Shown: positions 1-8,695, numbered from the stretch's first letter. The stretch: 47,639 nucleotides of DNA from Desulfuromonadales bacterium (GCA_013619105.1 JABXKU010000011.1:1-47639); one strand, 5' to 3'. Program-made: numbers and translations. The notes: generated by a model not told the origin, from the letters alone.

Positions 1-177
1 CCGGAGTGACGAAGCGGATCTCGCTGTGTAAGTGTTCGGTGTTGTACCATTGTACAAAACGATCCACCCACTGTTGTGCTTGCTGCTCAGATTCAAACGG
101 GTTTGAGGGATATTCTGGGCGATACTTCAGCGTCCGAAACAGGGATTCCGAAAACGGATTGTCATTGCTGACACAGG
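1..177 (-). pseudogene. IS3-family transposase remnant (integrase core C-terminal end)
   Basis: Read on the minus strand, this gives VSNDNPFSESLFRTLKY and then WVDRFVQWYNTEHLHSEIRF, the typical C-terminal part of the DDE integrase domain of IS3-family OrfB transposases; the E of NPFSES is in the usual place for the catalytic glutamate. The frame meets a stop just upstream of about position 177, where the conserved sequence ends, so the N-terminal part is missing. The C-terminal end runs off the left edge of the window. No terminal inverted repeat is visible at the break. I read it as a decayed insertion sequence; if the rest lies outside the window it is still interrupted at this end. Confidence 0.8.
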
Positions 178-283
178 GGGATTCTCAGATTATCTAGGAT
201 TTATCAGTTATCAGAAGCGGGGTCAAACGGCTCGTTTCCTGCCGCAACGAACCATAAAATTTAGAACCAGTGACTAACGCACA

Positions 284-322
284 GAAAAGAGCCTCCCCTG
301 AGAACAAAGGAGGCTCTTTTTT
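284..322. terminator. Rho-independent terminator
   Basis: The stem AGAGCCTCC / GGAGGCTCT (288-296 with 309-317) is followed by a run of T and preceded by a run of A, so it could work in both directions. It lies between the transposase remnant and the small cysteine-rich gene on the minus strand and may end the latter's transcript. Confidence 0.75.
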
Positions 323-481
323 ACATATCGGCCAACACGTTAAGTGAACCCCTTGGGACTTTTTCTCTGGGGGCTTGTTTATTGCCGTTTATTCCGAAAA
401 TTCAAGAATCAACTAGGAAGGATGAATGGCCCAGGTGATTTTTTGGGGAGGAACCGGGGTCTGATGTTCCCAACAACCCAG

Positions 482-718
482 TCAGAGCTGGATATAGATA
501 TTAACTTCTTCACCATTGCAGCTCGGCGATCCCCACAGGGAACAATCCCTCTCGTTGCAATTGGGTCCGTGAGCACGGGGACAGGGAATTCCCTGACTGC
601 CTGTAAGGGTACTGACACTGACCCGTAACTGACCATCAACACAACTAGAAGTACCGTGGTAGGAACATTTCTCCGCGTTGCAGTCTACTGAAAAGGCAAG
701 CGGACAGTAAAAAATCAT
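482..718 (-). CDS. Small protein with two four-cysteine repeats (78 aa)
   Basis: I chose the ATG at 718 because GGAG stands 6 nt upstream; a longer version would start at a TTG. The 78 residues hold eight cysteines, C5, C13, C18, C26 and C46, C54, C59, C67. Each set has the spacing C-x7-C-x4-C-x7-C, and the second set lies exactly 41 residues after the first. Matching residues include the CP start, CN, CS, and G-x2-SC, followed by a hydrophobic strand. There is no clear signal peptide or membrane segment. The core C-x4-C-aromatic-x5-C resembles DUF1540-type metal-binding modules, but I cannot assign a family. It stands alone between a decayed insertion sequence and the ilvC terminator. Function unknown; the repeat argues for a real protein. 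Confidence 0.6.
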   Translation of the reverse strand: MIFYCPLAFSVDCNAEKCSYHGTSSCVDGQLRVSVSTLTGSQGIPCPRAHGPNCNERDCSLWGSPSCNGEEVNIYIQL

Positions 719-940
719 CGAGATCTCCAAATATTGCAGCAGTTTTGATGTTTAAACATCTATCCATCAGGGATAATGACACACTCCGCCCCGACTATTA
801 ATTTAAGCTAAGCATAATTGGTTAACTCTAGTTGTCAACAAAAGGCCTGAATTCACCAGGGACAAATAACAGAAAGTCCGATAAAGACAGAGGGTAGGGT
901 TCCTGCTGATCTCAGCGCAAAGATTCATCCATTGCTCAAA

Positions 941-978
941 AAAATAGGCAGACTGCTTTAATGCAGTCTGCCTATTTT
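941..978. terminator. Terminator downstream of ilvC
   Basis: A perfect 16-bp stem (941-956 with 963-978, core AGGCAGACTGC) has A and T runs at its two ends, so it can act on both strands. It lies 26 bp beyond the ilvC stop on the minus strand. Confidence 0.85.
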
Positions 979-1004
979 ACTGTCAGTCTATATTTATTTG
1001 TAAC

Positions 1005-2477
1005 TTAAACGATGGCTTTCATGCCCTGCATGGCAGCACGCAGTTCCTGACCAACCTCTTCGATGAGATGGTAACGGATCTCAGCGTTAATCGTCACCAA
1101 AGTGCTATTGTCGACACTGTTATCGGTAAGGTCGAGGCCTTTGCCGATGACCTCGGTGCCGATCTTGCTCATGAAATCCTGCAGCAAAGGCACACAAGCA
1201 TGAGAGAAGAGGTAGCAACCGTACTCGGCGGTATCTGAAATCACCCGGTTCATCTCGTAAAGTTTCTTACGAGCAATAGTATTAGCGATCAGCGGGGTTT
1301 CGTGCAACGACTCGTAGTAAGCCGACTCAGGCTCGATACCGGAGGAGACCATAGCTTCGAAAGCCAGTTCAACACCGGCCTTGACCATGGCGACCATCAG
1401 GATGGCCTTGTCAAAGAACTCCTGCTCGGAGATCTCGCCAGCCGCTTCGGTCTTCTCAAAGGCGGAATTTCCCGTTGCTTCGCGCCAGGTCAGCAAATTG
1501 ATATCGTCGTTGGCCCAATCTTCCATCATGGTACGAGAAAACTCGCCGGAAATAATGTCATCCATGTGCTTTTCGAACAGGGGCCGCATGATGTACTTGA
1601 GCTCGGCAGCCAGTTCAAACGCAGCCAGTTTGCCGGGATTGGAGAGGCGATCCATCATGTTGGTGATGCCGCCGTGCTTCAGAGCTTCGGTGATGGTCTC
1701 CCAGCCGAACTGAATCAGCTTGACGGCATAAGGAGCATCGATGCCATTCTGGGTCATCTTGTCGAAGCAGAGCAGCGCCCCGGCCTGCAGCATGCCGCAG
1801 AGGATGGTCTGCTCGCCCATCAGGTCCGATTTAACCTCGGCGACAAAAGATGATTCGAGAACCCCGGCACGATCTCCGCCCTGAGCGGAACAGAGGGCCT
1901 TGGCAATCTCCAGGCCGTCGCCATTGGGATCGTTTTCGCCGTGTACGGCGATCAGGGTCGGCACACCGAATCCACGCTTGTATTCTTCGCGAACCTCGGA
2001 ACCGGGGCACTTGGGCGCAACCATGATGACCGTCAGGTCTTTGCGGATCACAGTGCCTTCTTCAACAATATTGAAACCGTGGGCGTAGGAGAAAACCGCG
2101 CCCTCTTTCATCAGCGGTACCACGGTATTGACCACGTCGGTATGCTGCTTGTCGGGAGCGAGGTTCATGACGATGTCGGCGGTGGGCAGCATCTCTTCGT
2201 AGGTGCCGACGGCGAACCCATTCTCAGTAGCGTTGAGATAGGATTGGCGCTTTTCTTGGATGGCCCCTTTACGCAGGGTGTAAGAAACATCGAGGCCACT
2301 GTCGCGCATGTTGAGGCCCTGGTTAAGGCCCTGAGCGCCGCAACCGACGAGGACGATCTTCTTGCCCTTGGCATATTCGCAACCGTTGGTGAATTCAGAT
2401 GCGTCCATAAAGTTGCAGGTACCGAGTTCCTGCAGCTGACGACGCAGCGGCAGGGAATTAAAATAATTCTGTCCCAT
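1005..2477 (-). CDS. ilvC: Ketol-acid reductoisomerase, class II (long form)
   Basis: Converts acetolactate or acetohydroxybutyrate to the dihydroxy acids of valine, leucine and isoleucine synthesis, using NADPH and Mg2+. At 490 residues it matches the long enterobacterial/plant form (E. coli about 491) rather than the roughly 330-residue class I enzyme. The Rossmann motif [10 protein letters not shown] lies at about residues 46-55, followed by the [20 protein letters not shown] stretch, and the C-terminal half carries the duplicated knotted helical domain. AAGGAGAACAACC precedes the ATG. It is divergent from ilvY, as in E. coli, with an operator between them and no ilvB/ilvN nearby. A 164-bp repeat element lies between the start codon and the likely promoter. 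Confidence 0.97.
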   Translation of the reverse strand: MGQNYFNSLPLRRQLQELGTCNFMDASEFTNGCEYAKGKKIVLVGCGAQGLNQGLNMRDSGLDVSYTLRKGAIQEKRQSYLNATENGFAVGTYEEMLPTADIVMNLAPDKQHTDVVNTVVPLMKEGAVFSYAHGFNIVEEGTVIRKDLTVIMVAPKCPGSEVREEYKRGFGVPTLIAVHGENDPNGDGLEIAKALCSAQGGDRAGVLESSFVAEVKSDLMGEQTILCGMLQAGALLCFDKMTQNGIDAPYAVKLIQFGWETITEALKHGGITNMMDRLSNPGKLAAFELAAELKYIMRPLFEKHMDDIISGEFSRTMMEDWANDDINLLTWREATGNSAFEKTEAAGEISEQEFFDKAILMVAMVKAGVELAFEAMVSSGIEPESAYYESLHETPLIANTIARKKLYEMNRVISDTAEYGCYLFSHACVPLLQDFMSKIGTEVIGKGLDLTDNSVDNSTLVTINAEIRYHLIEEVGQELRAAMQGMKAIV

Positions 2478-2519
2478 GGTTGTTCTCCTTATGTGGGTGA
2501 ATTGGAAATTTTATAGATC

Positions 2520-2683
2520 AGGAGGCTGTCGGGCTTACCATGAGCCGACTGCAAAGTTGCCTGATCGGCCCATATTTCCGACAATTTTCGCCAAATAGCC
2601 CTGCTATTCGCTCTCAAATTCTCAAAAATCTGGTCTCTCACAGCCAATTTTTCGTTTCGGCCCGTCAAGTCCAACAGACTCCT
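2520..2683. repeat. Intergenic element with terminal inverted repeats
   Basis: The ends are imperfect inverted repeats: AGGAGGCTGTCGGGCTT at 2520-2536 and AAGTCCAACAGACTCCT at 2667-2683, whose complement differs at three of 17 positions. The middle has a small hairpin, ATAG-CCCTG-CTAT, near 2594-2606. It encodes no convincing protein. The size (164 bp) and TIRs fit a MITE or a REP-like structured element. It sits between ilvC and its putative promoter and so would be transcribed in the ilvC leader. Confidence 0.6.
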
Positions 2684-2688
2684 ATGGC

Positions 2689-2717
2689 ACCATACGCGAA
2701 AACCACTATTGCGTAAA
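2689..2717 (-). promoter_or_regulatory. Possible ilvC promoter
   Basis: On the minus strand TTTACG (complement of 2712-2717) and TATGGT (complement of 2689-2694) are separated by 17 bp. Each matches the sigma-70 consensus at four of six positions. It lies next to the IlvY-type operator, as expected for an activator-dependent promoter, and would start transcription at the edge of the repeat element. Confidence 0.4.
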
Positions 2718-2738
2718 TTGATTTATTGTGAATACTAT

Positions 2739-2755
2739 GTTGCAAACAACGCAAC
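2739..2755. promoter_or_regulatory. Likely IlvY (LysR-type) operator
   Basis: GTTGC-AAACAAC-GCAAC is an interrupted palindrome containing the T-N11-A core of LysR-family sites (TGC-N7-GCA). It lies 12 bp before the ilvY start in the divergent ilvC-ilvY region. In E. coli IlvY binds here, represses itself and activates ilvC with acetolactate or acetohydroxybutyrate as inducer; that role is inferred by analogy. Confidence 0.6.
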
Positions 2756-2767
2756 ACGGAGCCCCTT

Positions 2768-3667
2768 ATGGACATTCGTCATCTGGAGATTTTTCTGACC
2801 CTGGCCGAGCTGTGCCACTTCGGACGTGCCAGTCAGGCCTGCAATCTCAGCCCGTCGGCACTGACTCGAACTATCCAGCGTCTTGAAGAAGAATTGGGAC
2901 AGCCCTTGTTCATCCGCGACAAGCGGCGTGTGGCCCTGTCGACAACCGGAGAAGGGTTCCGCGCCTATGCCCGTCGAACGGTGCAGGAATGGCACGCCAT
3001 GCGCAACACCCTGCAAAGGAAGGGTGAACTCTCTGGGAATCTTTCTATCTATGCCTCGGTAACCGCAGTCTACAGCTTGTTGCCACGCCTACTGGAGGCC
3101 TTTCGCAGCGCCTATCGAGAGGTGCAGCTAGAGTTACGAACCGGGGTGGCCGAAGAGGCCGTTGCTCTGGTGCAGAGCGGTGAGATTGATCTGGCGGTGG
3201 CTGCCCTGCCCGACCAGTATCGTGGTCAGTTACAGTTTTTACCTATCATCAACACGCCGCTGCTGTTTATCGCCCCTCTGCAGAGCGATGCCAACGACCT
3301 GCCTCTGCGGGACGGCATCATCGACTTAACCCGGGTGCCACTGGTCGTGCCGCAACGTGGGCTATCGCGACGACGCCTCGATCAATGGCTAAAAGAGCGG
3401 CGCATCACCCCCAACATCACCTCTGAGGTCTCGGGCAATGAAGCGCTCATCGCCATGGTCCGCCTCGGCTGCGGCATCGGCATCGTCCCAGAGCTGGTCC
3501 TGGCCCGCAGCCCTTTTCGCGAAGAGGTGCACATCCTTGAGACCGCACCGGTCCTTGACCCCTATGTGGTCGGCCTTTGTTCCAGCAAACGCAACCTGCA
3601 ACGACCGGCAGTGCAAGCTTTTTGGCAATTGGCGGTAGAACGCTCTGGGATCAAACTCGATTCCTAA
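2768..3667 (+). CDS. ilvY: LysR-family regulator IlvY
   Basis: A 299-residue LysR-type activator. The N-terminal winged helix-turn-helix (about residues 1-60) begins MDIRHLEIFLTLAE and includes LSPSALTRTIQRLEEELGQP; the rest is the periplasmic-binding-protein-like effector domain (about 90-295). The sequence and above all the divergent position next to a class II ilvC identify it as IlvY, which responds to the acetohydroxy-acid substrates of IlvC. Its stop is 11 bp from the end of the convergent kamA-family gene. Confidence 0.9.
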   Translation: MDIRHLEIFLTLAELCHFGRASQACNLSPSALTRTIQRLEEELGQPLFIRDKRRVALSTTGEGFRAYARRTVQEWHAMRNTLQRKGELSGNLSIYASVTAVYSLLPRLLEAFRSAYREVQLELRTGVAEEAVALVQSGEIDLAVAALPDQYRGQLQFLPIINTPLLFIAPLQSDANDLPLRDGIIDLTRVPLVVPQRGLSRRRLDQWLKERRITPNITSEVSGNEALIAMVRLGCGIGIVPELVLARSPFREEVHILETAPVLDPYVVGLCSSKRNLQRPAVQAFWQLAVERSGIKLDS

Positions 3668-3678
3668 GAACCCATACT

Positions 3679-4722
3679 TCAAATTTCACAATTTGGGAAC
3701 TGGATGACCTCGCCACCAGGGGTGCGCAGTCGGGCCTGATCACCCAAGCTTAGAAGATATTCGGGTAGCAACGGTATTTTGCCTTTGCCACCAGGGCTAT
3801 CGATGACGTACTGAGGCAGAGCCATGCCGGACAGGGGGCCGCGCAACGCCTGAAGAATGTCGAGGCCGGTCTCAATGCGGGTACGAAAATGACCGGTACC
3901 GCGCACCAGATCCATATGGTGCAGATAGTAAGGCCGCACCCGCAATCGCAGCAGACCGCGCCAGAGGTTCGCCTGAGTCTCTGCGGAATCGTTAACCCCG
4001 CGCAACAGAACGGTCTGATTCCCCAGCACGATGCCTGCGTCGGCCAGTCGGACACAGGCGGCAGCCGCCTGGGGGGTCAATTCCCGAGGATGGTTGAAAT
4101 GTGTATTGAGGTAGATGGGCGAGAAGCGACGGAGCAATTGACATAGATTGTCGGTAATACGCTCTGGCAGCGTCACCGGTAGCCGGCTACCGATACGCAC
4201 CATCTCTACATGGGGGATAGATCTTAGGCGTAGTAGAATGGCCTCTAACTGATCGTCCTCTAGAAGCAAAGGATCGCCACCGGACAAAAGCACATCCCGC
4301 ACCTCGGGGTGGCTAGCGATATAGTCGATCCCGGCGGAAAGAGCCTCCTCACTAACCGTCATGGACGAACATCCAAGCTTACGTTTGCGGGTACAAAACC
4401 GACAGTAGGTGGCGCATTCACTGCCGACTAGCAGCAACACCCGGTCGGCATAACGATGCACCACGGCCGGGGTCGGTGAAAGACGTTCCTCATTCAGCGG
4501 GTCGGTAGACTCTGTCGGATCGGTCAACTCCCGCTCGTCGGGGACGCACTGACTCCAAATAGGATCACCTGGCTCTTCAATAAGACTTAGATAATAGGGG
4601 CTGATGCGCATGGGATAACGTCGAGCGACCCGTTGCAAGGGGGCCGAATCGATTCCGAACCGCTTAGCCAGCTCCATGGGATCGACCATGGCCTGTCGCA
4701 TATTCTGTTGCCAATTTTGCAT
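3679..4722 (-). CDS. KamA-family radical SAM protein (lysine 2,3-aminomutase-like)
   Basis: At 347 residues this is close to EpmB-type members and shorter than clostridial lysine 2,3-aminomutase (about 416). The radical SAM cluster motif CATYCRFC (C-x3-C-x2-C) lies at about residue 107, followed by LLSGGDPLLL, which contacts SAM. The C-terminal DSPGGKGKIP carries the lysine that holds pyridoxal phosphate. The family interconverts alpha- and beta-lysine, either free or for modifying elongation factor P. No acetyltransferase AblB or EF-P/EpmA gene is adjacent, so the substrate is undecided. It follows the B12 radical SAM gene by 123 bp on the same strand and may share its transcript. Confidence 0.85.
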   Translation of the reverse strand: MQNWQQNMRQAMVDPMELAKRFGIDSAPLQRVARRYPMRISPYYLSLIEEPGDPIWSQCVPDERELTDPTESTDPLNEERLSPTPAVVHRYADRVLLLVGSECATYCRFCTRKRKLGCSSMTVSEEALSAGIDYIASHPEVRDVLLSGGDPLLLEDDQLEAILLRLRSIPHVEMVRIGSRLPVTLPERITDNLCQLLRRFSPIYLNTHFNHPRELTPQAAAACVRLADAGIVLGNQTVLLRGVNDSAETQANLWRGLLRLRVRPYYLHHMDLVRGTGHFRTRIETGLDILQALRGPLSGMALPQYVIDSPGGKGKIPLLPEYLLSLGDQARLRTPGGEVIQFPNCEI

Positions 4723-4845
4723 AGAAAACGCTACTCCACAAATCAGAAAAAGCGAGGATACACCGAAGAAAGCGAGACAGGCCTGTTTGAGTTTAGAGGC
4801 TGTCTGACTTTCTAAATTCAGACCAGGGACTTTTGGCCGCCCGGG

Positions 4846-6444
4846 TTACCCTTTTGGTTTATCGAAGAAAAACGCATGGTCCGAGGTAAACAGCGGCGGA
4901 GTACGGTTGACGATGGTCCGAATGGCCGGCAAGGCCAGCAGCTCTTGCTGGATGAAGCGTCGCGCATCGCTACGCCGTTGCCGCTCTGCAGCGCCGGTCA
5001 GATAAAGGCCCCGCGTCGCCTTCTCACCCTCTGTTTCAACGGTTGGGTTCCGGCCTGCGGCCAATTCCGACTGATGGGGCAGATTCATGATGGCCACGTT
5101 GAGATAACCTATGGCCTCGGCATGTTCCTCTAGAAAACGCAGGGTCGCAAGGCGATCCTCCTCCGTTTCGTCCGGAATGCCGAACATGACATAAACATAT
5201 GTCGCAATACCGGCCTGGTGCAGAGTACTTAAGACTGCCGCAGCAGTCGTGACCGATGTGCCCTTACCGAGATGATCGAGAACCGACTGGGAACCACTTT
5301 CCAGACCGAGTTGCAGCATGCGACACCCGGCAGCGGCCAATTGATGGACCAGCTGGGGCTCGGCCAAGGCTTCTTCAAAACGAACGAATCCATACCAGGA
5401 CAATCCAGCCAAATCCTCACGACGCGCTGCCAGAGCTTGCAGCACTGGCACCGGCAGGGCATTGTCAGTGAAATGAAAGTGGCGCACCTGCCATCGCTGA
5501 GCCAGGGCCAGCAGCAGGTCGGGCACCTCGGCCGGCGCACAACTGCGATACGGATGAGTTGGCGCTACGGCTTCAGGGCAAAAGAGGCAACCTTTCCAGT
5601 AGCAGCCCCGCGAGGCGGTTAGCGGCAAGACCGGTTCAGGACTCAAATAATCGGCAGGATCCAAACCGCTAAAATCCGGTTCAAAAGACAGGCAAGTGCT
5701 GCCTTCGAGAAAAAACTCTGTAACTTCTTCGTTGGCCAAACGCAACAAGGCCTCTTCCCCAGGGCCGAATACCAAATGATCGAAGGGAAGCAAAGCATCA
5801 CTTGCCTTTTCTAGTTCTTCCCGCCAAGAGGTCAGCATGCCGCCGCCCGCCACCAATTTCACCCCGGGCAGGGCACGGCGTAGCATCCCGGCCAACTCGA
5901 AAGCGGGCAACAACTGGTGGCGATAGTTAATAGACAAGGCGATGAGTTGCGGATTGCAGGACACAACAGCTGGCAGTAGCTCCTCTGCAAAATAAGCAGA
6001 AAACAGCGTGGAGGCTTCTCCCGCGGCTAGCTGTTGTAAGTTGTGCGGAGAAAACTCCGATCGCCCCCCGTGCCGATAGTCGCCGAGGGTTAAGCGCTCG
6101 TCGCCATCCACCCCACGATAGACACCCAGAGCGGTATTTAGATGTTGTACAGCACTTTGATAACGAGCAAAGGAGCGGCAAGCGGCCGGGGAAGTAAGTA
6201 GAGCCCAAGATCGTGCGAGGTTTTTTATCGCCCGGCGCAGAGACGTGTTGACCTTCGCCGGGGCCATCGCAACCAATCGTTCAGGCTGCAGCAGATAACG
6301 GTAGGCGGCCACATTGGCATCAAGAGCTTGGGCCTCTATCCCCTGCCGACACAGATAACCGAGAAGCACCGCCAAACCAAGGGGCGGGCCGGCCGGCTTG
6401 ATTGCCGGCGGTTGCAGCAACAACACAGACACGCTTTCAGCCAT
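4846..6444 (-). CDS. B12-binding-type radical SAM protein
   Basis: 532 residues. The N-terminus (LLLQPPAIKPAGPPLGLAVL) is the usual opening of cobalamin-binding radical SAM proteins and leads into a Rossmann-like region; VAGGGMLTSWREE lies near residue 200. The cluster motif is GCYWKGCLFC at about residues 281-290, that is C-x4-C-x2-C, a spacing seen in some B12-type members in place of C-x3-C-x2-C. The TIM-barrel part contains LQLGLESGSQSVLDHLGKGT. Such enzymes methylate or rearrange unactivated carbons, but the substrate cannot be inferred. The start overlaps the MauE-like gene by 8 nt, so the two are translationally coupled with the rhodanese gene upstream. Confidence 0.8.
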   Translation of the reverse strand: MAESVSVLLLQPPAIKPAGPPLGLAVLLGYLCRQGIEAQALDANVAAYRYLLQPERLVAMAPAKVNTSLRRAIKNLARSWALLTSPAACRSFARYQSAVQHLNTALGVYRGVDGDERLTLGDYRHGGRSEFSPHNLQQLAAGEASTLFSAYFAEELLPAVVSCNPQLIALSINYRHQLLPAFELAGMLRRALPGVKLVAGGGMLTSWREELEKASDALLPFDHLVFGPGEEALLRLANEEVTEFFLEGSTCLSFEPDFSGLDPADYLSPEPVLPLTASRGCYWKGCLFCPEAVAPTHPYRSCAPAEVPDLLLALAQRWQVRHFHFTDNALPVPVLQALAARREDLAGLSWYGFVRFEEALAEPQLVHQLAAAGCRMLQLGLESGSQSVLDHLGKGTSVTTAAAVLSTLHQAGIATYVYVMFGIPDETEEDRLATLRFLEEHAEAIGYLNVAIMNLPHQSELAAGRNPTVETEGEKATRGLYLTGAAERQRRSDARRFIQQELLALPAIRTIVNRTPPLFTSDHAFFFDKPKG

Positions 6445-6865
6445 TGCGGCGACCGGCGCCTAACCAGGTCACAAGGGCCAACAGCATGATGCCGGCATCC
6501 CGCAACAGGGCCATCTGAGCGCTGGTATGTCCTTCGCCACCGGGGCGAAAACAACCACAATCAATATCGAGGCCACGCAGGATAACGGAAAGCAAGGCGA
6601 CCATGAACACCGCATTCATCCCGGCAATCAGCAACACGGCCGGGCGCACTTGGCGTCCGAGCAACAGCAGTACCCCCGCGGCCAGCTCAACATAAGGCAA
6701 TAGGGCGGCGACCAAAAAATTGAGCTGATAGGGCAGCACCTGATAGTTGGCCACACTGCCGGCGAAAGCTACCACGTCCAGAGCCTTGACCAGCCCGGCG
6801 TAACAGAAAATAGCGCCAAGCAAACAACGACTTCCGTGATAGAGCATGGTGCGCCAGCATGTCAT
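6437..6865 (-). CDS. MauE/DoxX-family membrane protein
   Basis: 142 residues from the ATG at 6865, which overlaps the rhodanese stop (ATGA). It has four predicted transmembrane helices, starting with GAIFCYAGLVKALD, a typical MauE/DoxX first helix. DIDCGCFRPGGEGH near the third loop has the CxC pair found in MauE-type redox-associated proteins. The family is linked to disulfide formation or thiol electron transfer in the membrane. The coupled rhodanese and radical SAM genes suggest a sulfur- or thiol-related role, which is inference. Confidence 0.75.
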   Translation of the reverse strand: MTCWRTMLYHGSRCLLGAIFCYAGLVKALDVVAFAGSVANYQVLPYQLNFLVAALLPYVELAAGVLLLLGRQVRPAVLLIAGMNAVFMVALLSVILRGLDIDCGCFRPGGEGHTSAQMALLRDAGIMLLALVTWLGAGRRNG

Positions 6866-7374
6866 GGTTGCGCCCCCTCGACCGGTAGTCCTGCATCCCG
6901 CCATTCGGGAAATCCGCCTTCAAAGATCCGTACTTGCTGGTAGCCAGCGGTGATCAAGATTTCGGCCAGAGCAAAAGAGTCACTGCAGTCATAACCACTG
7001 CAATAAACGATGAGAGGTGTACTTAAGGGCACCTCAGCCTGCAAAGCACCCACTCCGGCTACTTCTTCCCCTCGTGGCAGAGAACGGGCTGCGGGCAAAT
7101 GACCTTCGGCGAAAGCGGTTTGGCTACGGGCATCGATAAGCACGGTCGTCGAATCTTGCAGTTCCCTTACCTCGGCTAGTTCCACCGGCAAAGGCAGGAT
7201 CGTTTCAGTCGATCCGTCCACGCTAGTCGTCACAGAGTTCAAGGTCTGGCCGGACAACACCCGCCAAAGCAACTGACTGTTAACCGCCAGACCGACCACA
7301 ACGGCCAGCAGAGCGATGAGCAGCGCTCCCTGAAGGTCCTGCCACAGCGCTCTGCCCTTAAACTCTTTACTCAT
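6862..7374 (-). CDS. Membrane-anchored rhodanese-domain protein
   Basis: 170 residues from the ATG at 7374, which overlaps the slyX stop by 8 nt. One transmembrane helix (LLIALLAVVVGLAVNSQLL) near the N-terminus places the rhodanese domain (about residues 70-165) outside the cytoplasm. IDARSQTAFAEGHLPAA is the CDC25/rhodanese entry motif, and the active-site loop is VYCSGYDCSDS with the catalytic cysteine in YCSGY. Rhodaneses carry persulfide sulfur. The gene is tightly packed with a MauE-like membrane redox protein, a pairing that suggests shared sulfur or thiol chemistry. Confidence 0.85.
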   Translation of the reverse strand: MSKEFKGRALWQDLQGALLIALLAVVVGLAVNSQLLWRVLSGQTLNSVTTSVDGSTETILPLPVELAEVRELQDSTTVLIDARSQTAFAEGHLPAARSLPRGEEVAGVGALQAEVPLSTPLIVYCSGYDCSDSFALAEILITAGYQQVRIFEGGFPEWRDAGLPVEGAQP

Positions 7375-7558
7375 CGGGGGATTCCGACAGCTCGGGGGCA
7401 AAGGAACTCAGCATCTCCCGCAGACGACCGTTCTCCGTTTCCAGCCGGGCGAGACGCTGGTTACATTCGGTGACCACATCATTCAGTTCCTCGATGAGAC
7501 AAGCTTGGTGGGTAAAACGGATTTCAAGTTCGGTCAGGCGTTCTTCAATTTGTGACAT
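7367..7558 (-). CDS. slyX: SlyX-family coiled-coil protein
   Basis: 63 residues from the ATG at 7558, which follows GAAGGAAAACAAT. The start MSQIEERLTELEIRFTHQ and the heptad pattern running through ECNQRLARLETENGRLREML are characteristic of SlyX, a short coiled-coil protein of unknown function. It is the first gene of the overlapping slyX-rhodanese-MauE-radical SAM string. Confidence 0.8.
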   Translation of the reverse strand: MSQIEERLTELEIRFTHQACLIEELNDVVTECNQRLARLETENGRLREMLSSFAPELSESPDE

Positions 7559-7771
7559 ATTGTTTTCCTTCAGCAACCTTGTGCTGTTTATGAGATGATT
7601 GCAGCGGTCCTTTTGTTGCAAGTTCAGTCGCCATGCTAGCAGAACCGCGAAGTCCCGGCAACAAGGAGAACCTATCGTCACGGAAGCTTTGCATAATGAA
7701 CTGTTTTGCGTATAATCGCATGAGTTGTTTCACCTGTTTAGCACCGTTCCGCCGAATCGATCGAGGCCTTG

Positions 7772-8695
7772 ATGAATTGCAACATCTCCTCTGCGCGTCC
7801 CCACGCCCTTATTAATAACAGCCTATCCCTGCTGACATTACTGGTCTTGGCCATCCTGCTCAACCTATCAGCGACCCGAGCCGGCGCAGTGCAGTCAACC
7901 ACTGAGTCAGACATGACCGGCACGGCCTCCATGCAGCAGCATAATCAGCAGACTGAACAGCAGACTCCACAACACCAGCATGATCATACAACCCAAATGA
8001 TGCCGGATAACCAGGTCGGCATTGATGAGAAGCTTGGCGACTTCATCCCCCTTGACCTGACATTTCGGGACGAAAACGGACAGACGGTGGTCTTGCGTGA
8101 CCTTATCACCGGTCCAACTATTATCGCCCCCGTCTACTACAGCTGCCCCAACGTCTGTGCCTTTCTGCAAGCCGATCTGGCCCGTAACCTGCCAGCGATC
8201 AAGCTGCAACCGGGACAGGAGTACCGAGTACTGTCGATTAGTTTCGATGAAAAGGATACTCCAGCGGCGGCCCGGGCGGCCCGTAAGACCTATCTGACTG
8301 CCATGGGACAACCCTTTCCAGAGCAAGGCTGGCGCTTTCTCACCGGCGAGGCCGACGCCAGCCGGGCTCTGACCAAAGCAGCTGGCTACAGCTATATGCG
8401 CCAAGGCAGCGATTTTCTGCATCCGGTGGTGATCTTCGTCGTTACCGGCGAAGGCCGTATCGTCCGCTATCTACATGGCACCCGCATGCTGCCCATGGAT
8501 TTGACTTTGGCTCTTACCGAGGCCAGCGAGGGGCGCCTCGGCAGCACCATCCGCAAGGTGGTGCGTTTCTGTTTCAGCTACGACTCACAACAAAAACACT
8601 ATGTGTTCAATCTACTGCGTATCTCCGCCACGGTGATCTTGATCACCGCCGGTGGATTTCTGCTGTTCCTGTTCATCTCTGGTCGCAAACGCTAG
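7772..8695 (+). CDS. SCO-family copper chaperone for cytochrome oxidase
   Basis: 307 residues from the ATG at 7772, preceded by GAGG; a TTG directly before it is also possible. An N-terminal hydrophobic segment (about residues 18-38) exports the protein. A His/Gln/Met-rich stretch around residues 55-75 (HQHDHTTQMMPDN) could bind copper. The thioredoxin-like domain has SCPNVC (C-x3-C) and the distal histidine in DFLHPVV, the Cu-binding set of SCO proteins. A second transmembrane helix closes the protein, which is less usual. SCO proteins load the CuA site of subunit II, and this gene heads the oxidase operon. Confidence 0.92.
   Translation: MNCNISSARPHALINNSLSLLTLLVLAILLNLSATRAGAVQSTTESDMTGTASMQQHNQQTEQQTPQHQHDHTTQMMPDNQVGIDEKLGDFIPLDLTFRDENGQTVVLRDLITGPTIIAPVYYSCPNVCAFLQADLARNLPAIKLQPGQEYRVLSISFDEKDTPAAARAARKTYLTAMGQPFPEQGWRFLTGEADASRALTKAAGYSYMRQGSDFLHPVVIFVVTGEGRIVRYLHGTRMLPMDLTLALTEASEGRLGSTIRKVVRFCFSYDSQQKHYVFNLLRISATVILITAGGFLLFLFISGRKR

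Noticed and set aside
344-628. 94-codon plus-strand frame
   Set aside because: It is antisense to the cysteine-repeat gene, which has a better ribosome-binding site and an internal duplication.
4795-4811. AGAGGCTGTCTGACTTT, like one end of the 2520-2683 element
   Set aside because: No matching inverted partner or core was found nearby; a chance match or worn remnant.
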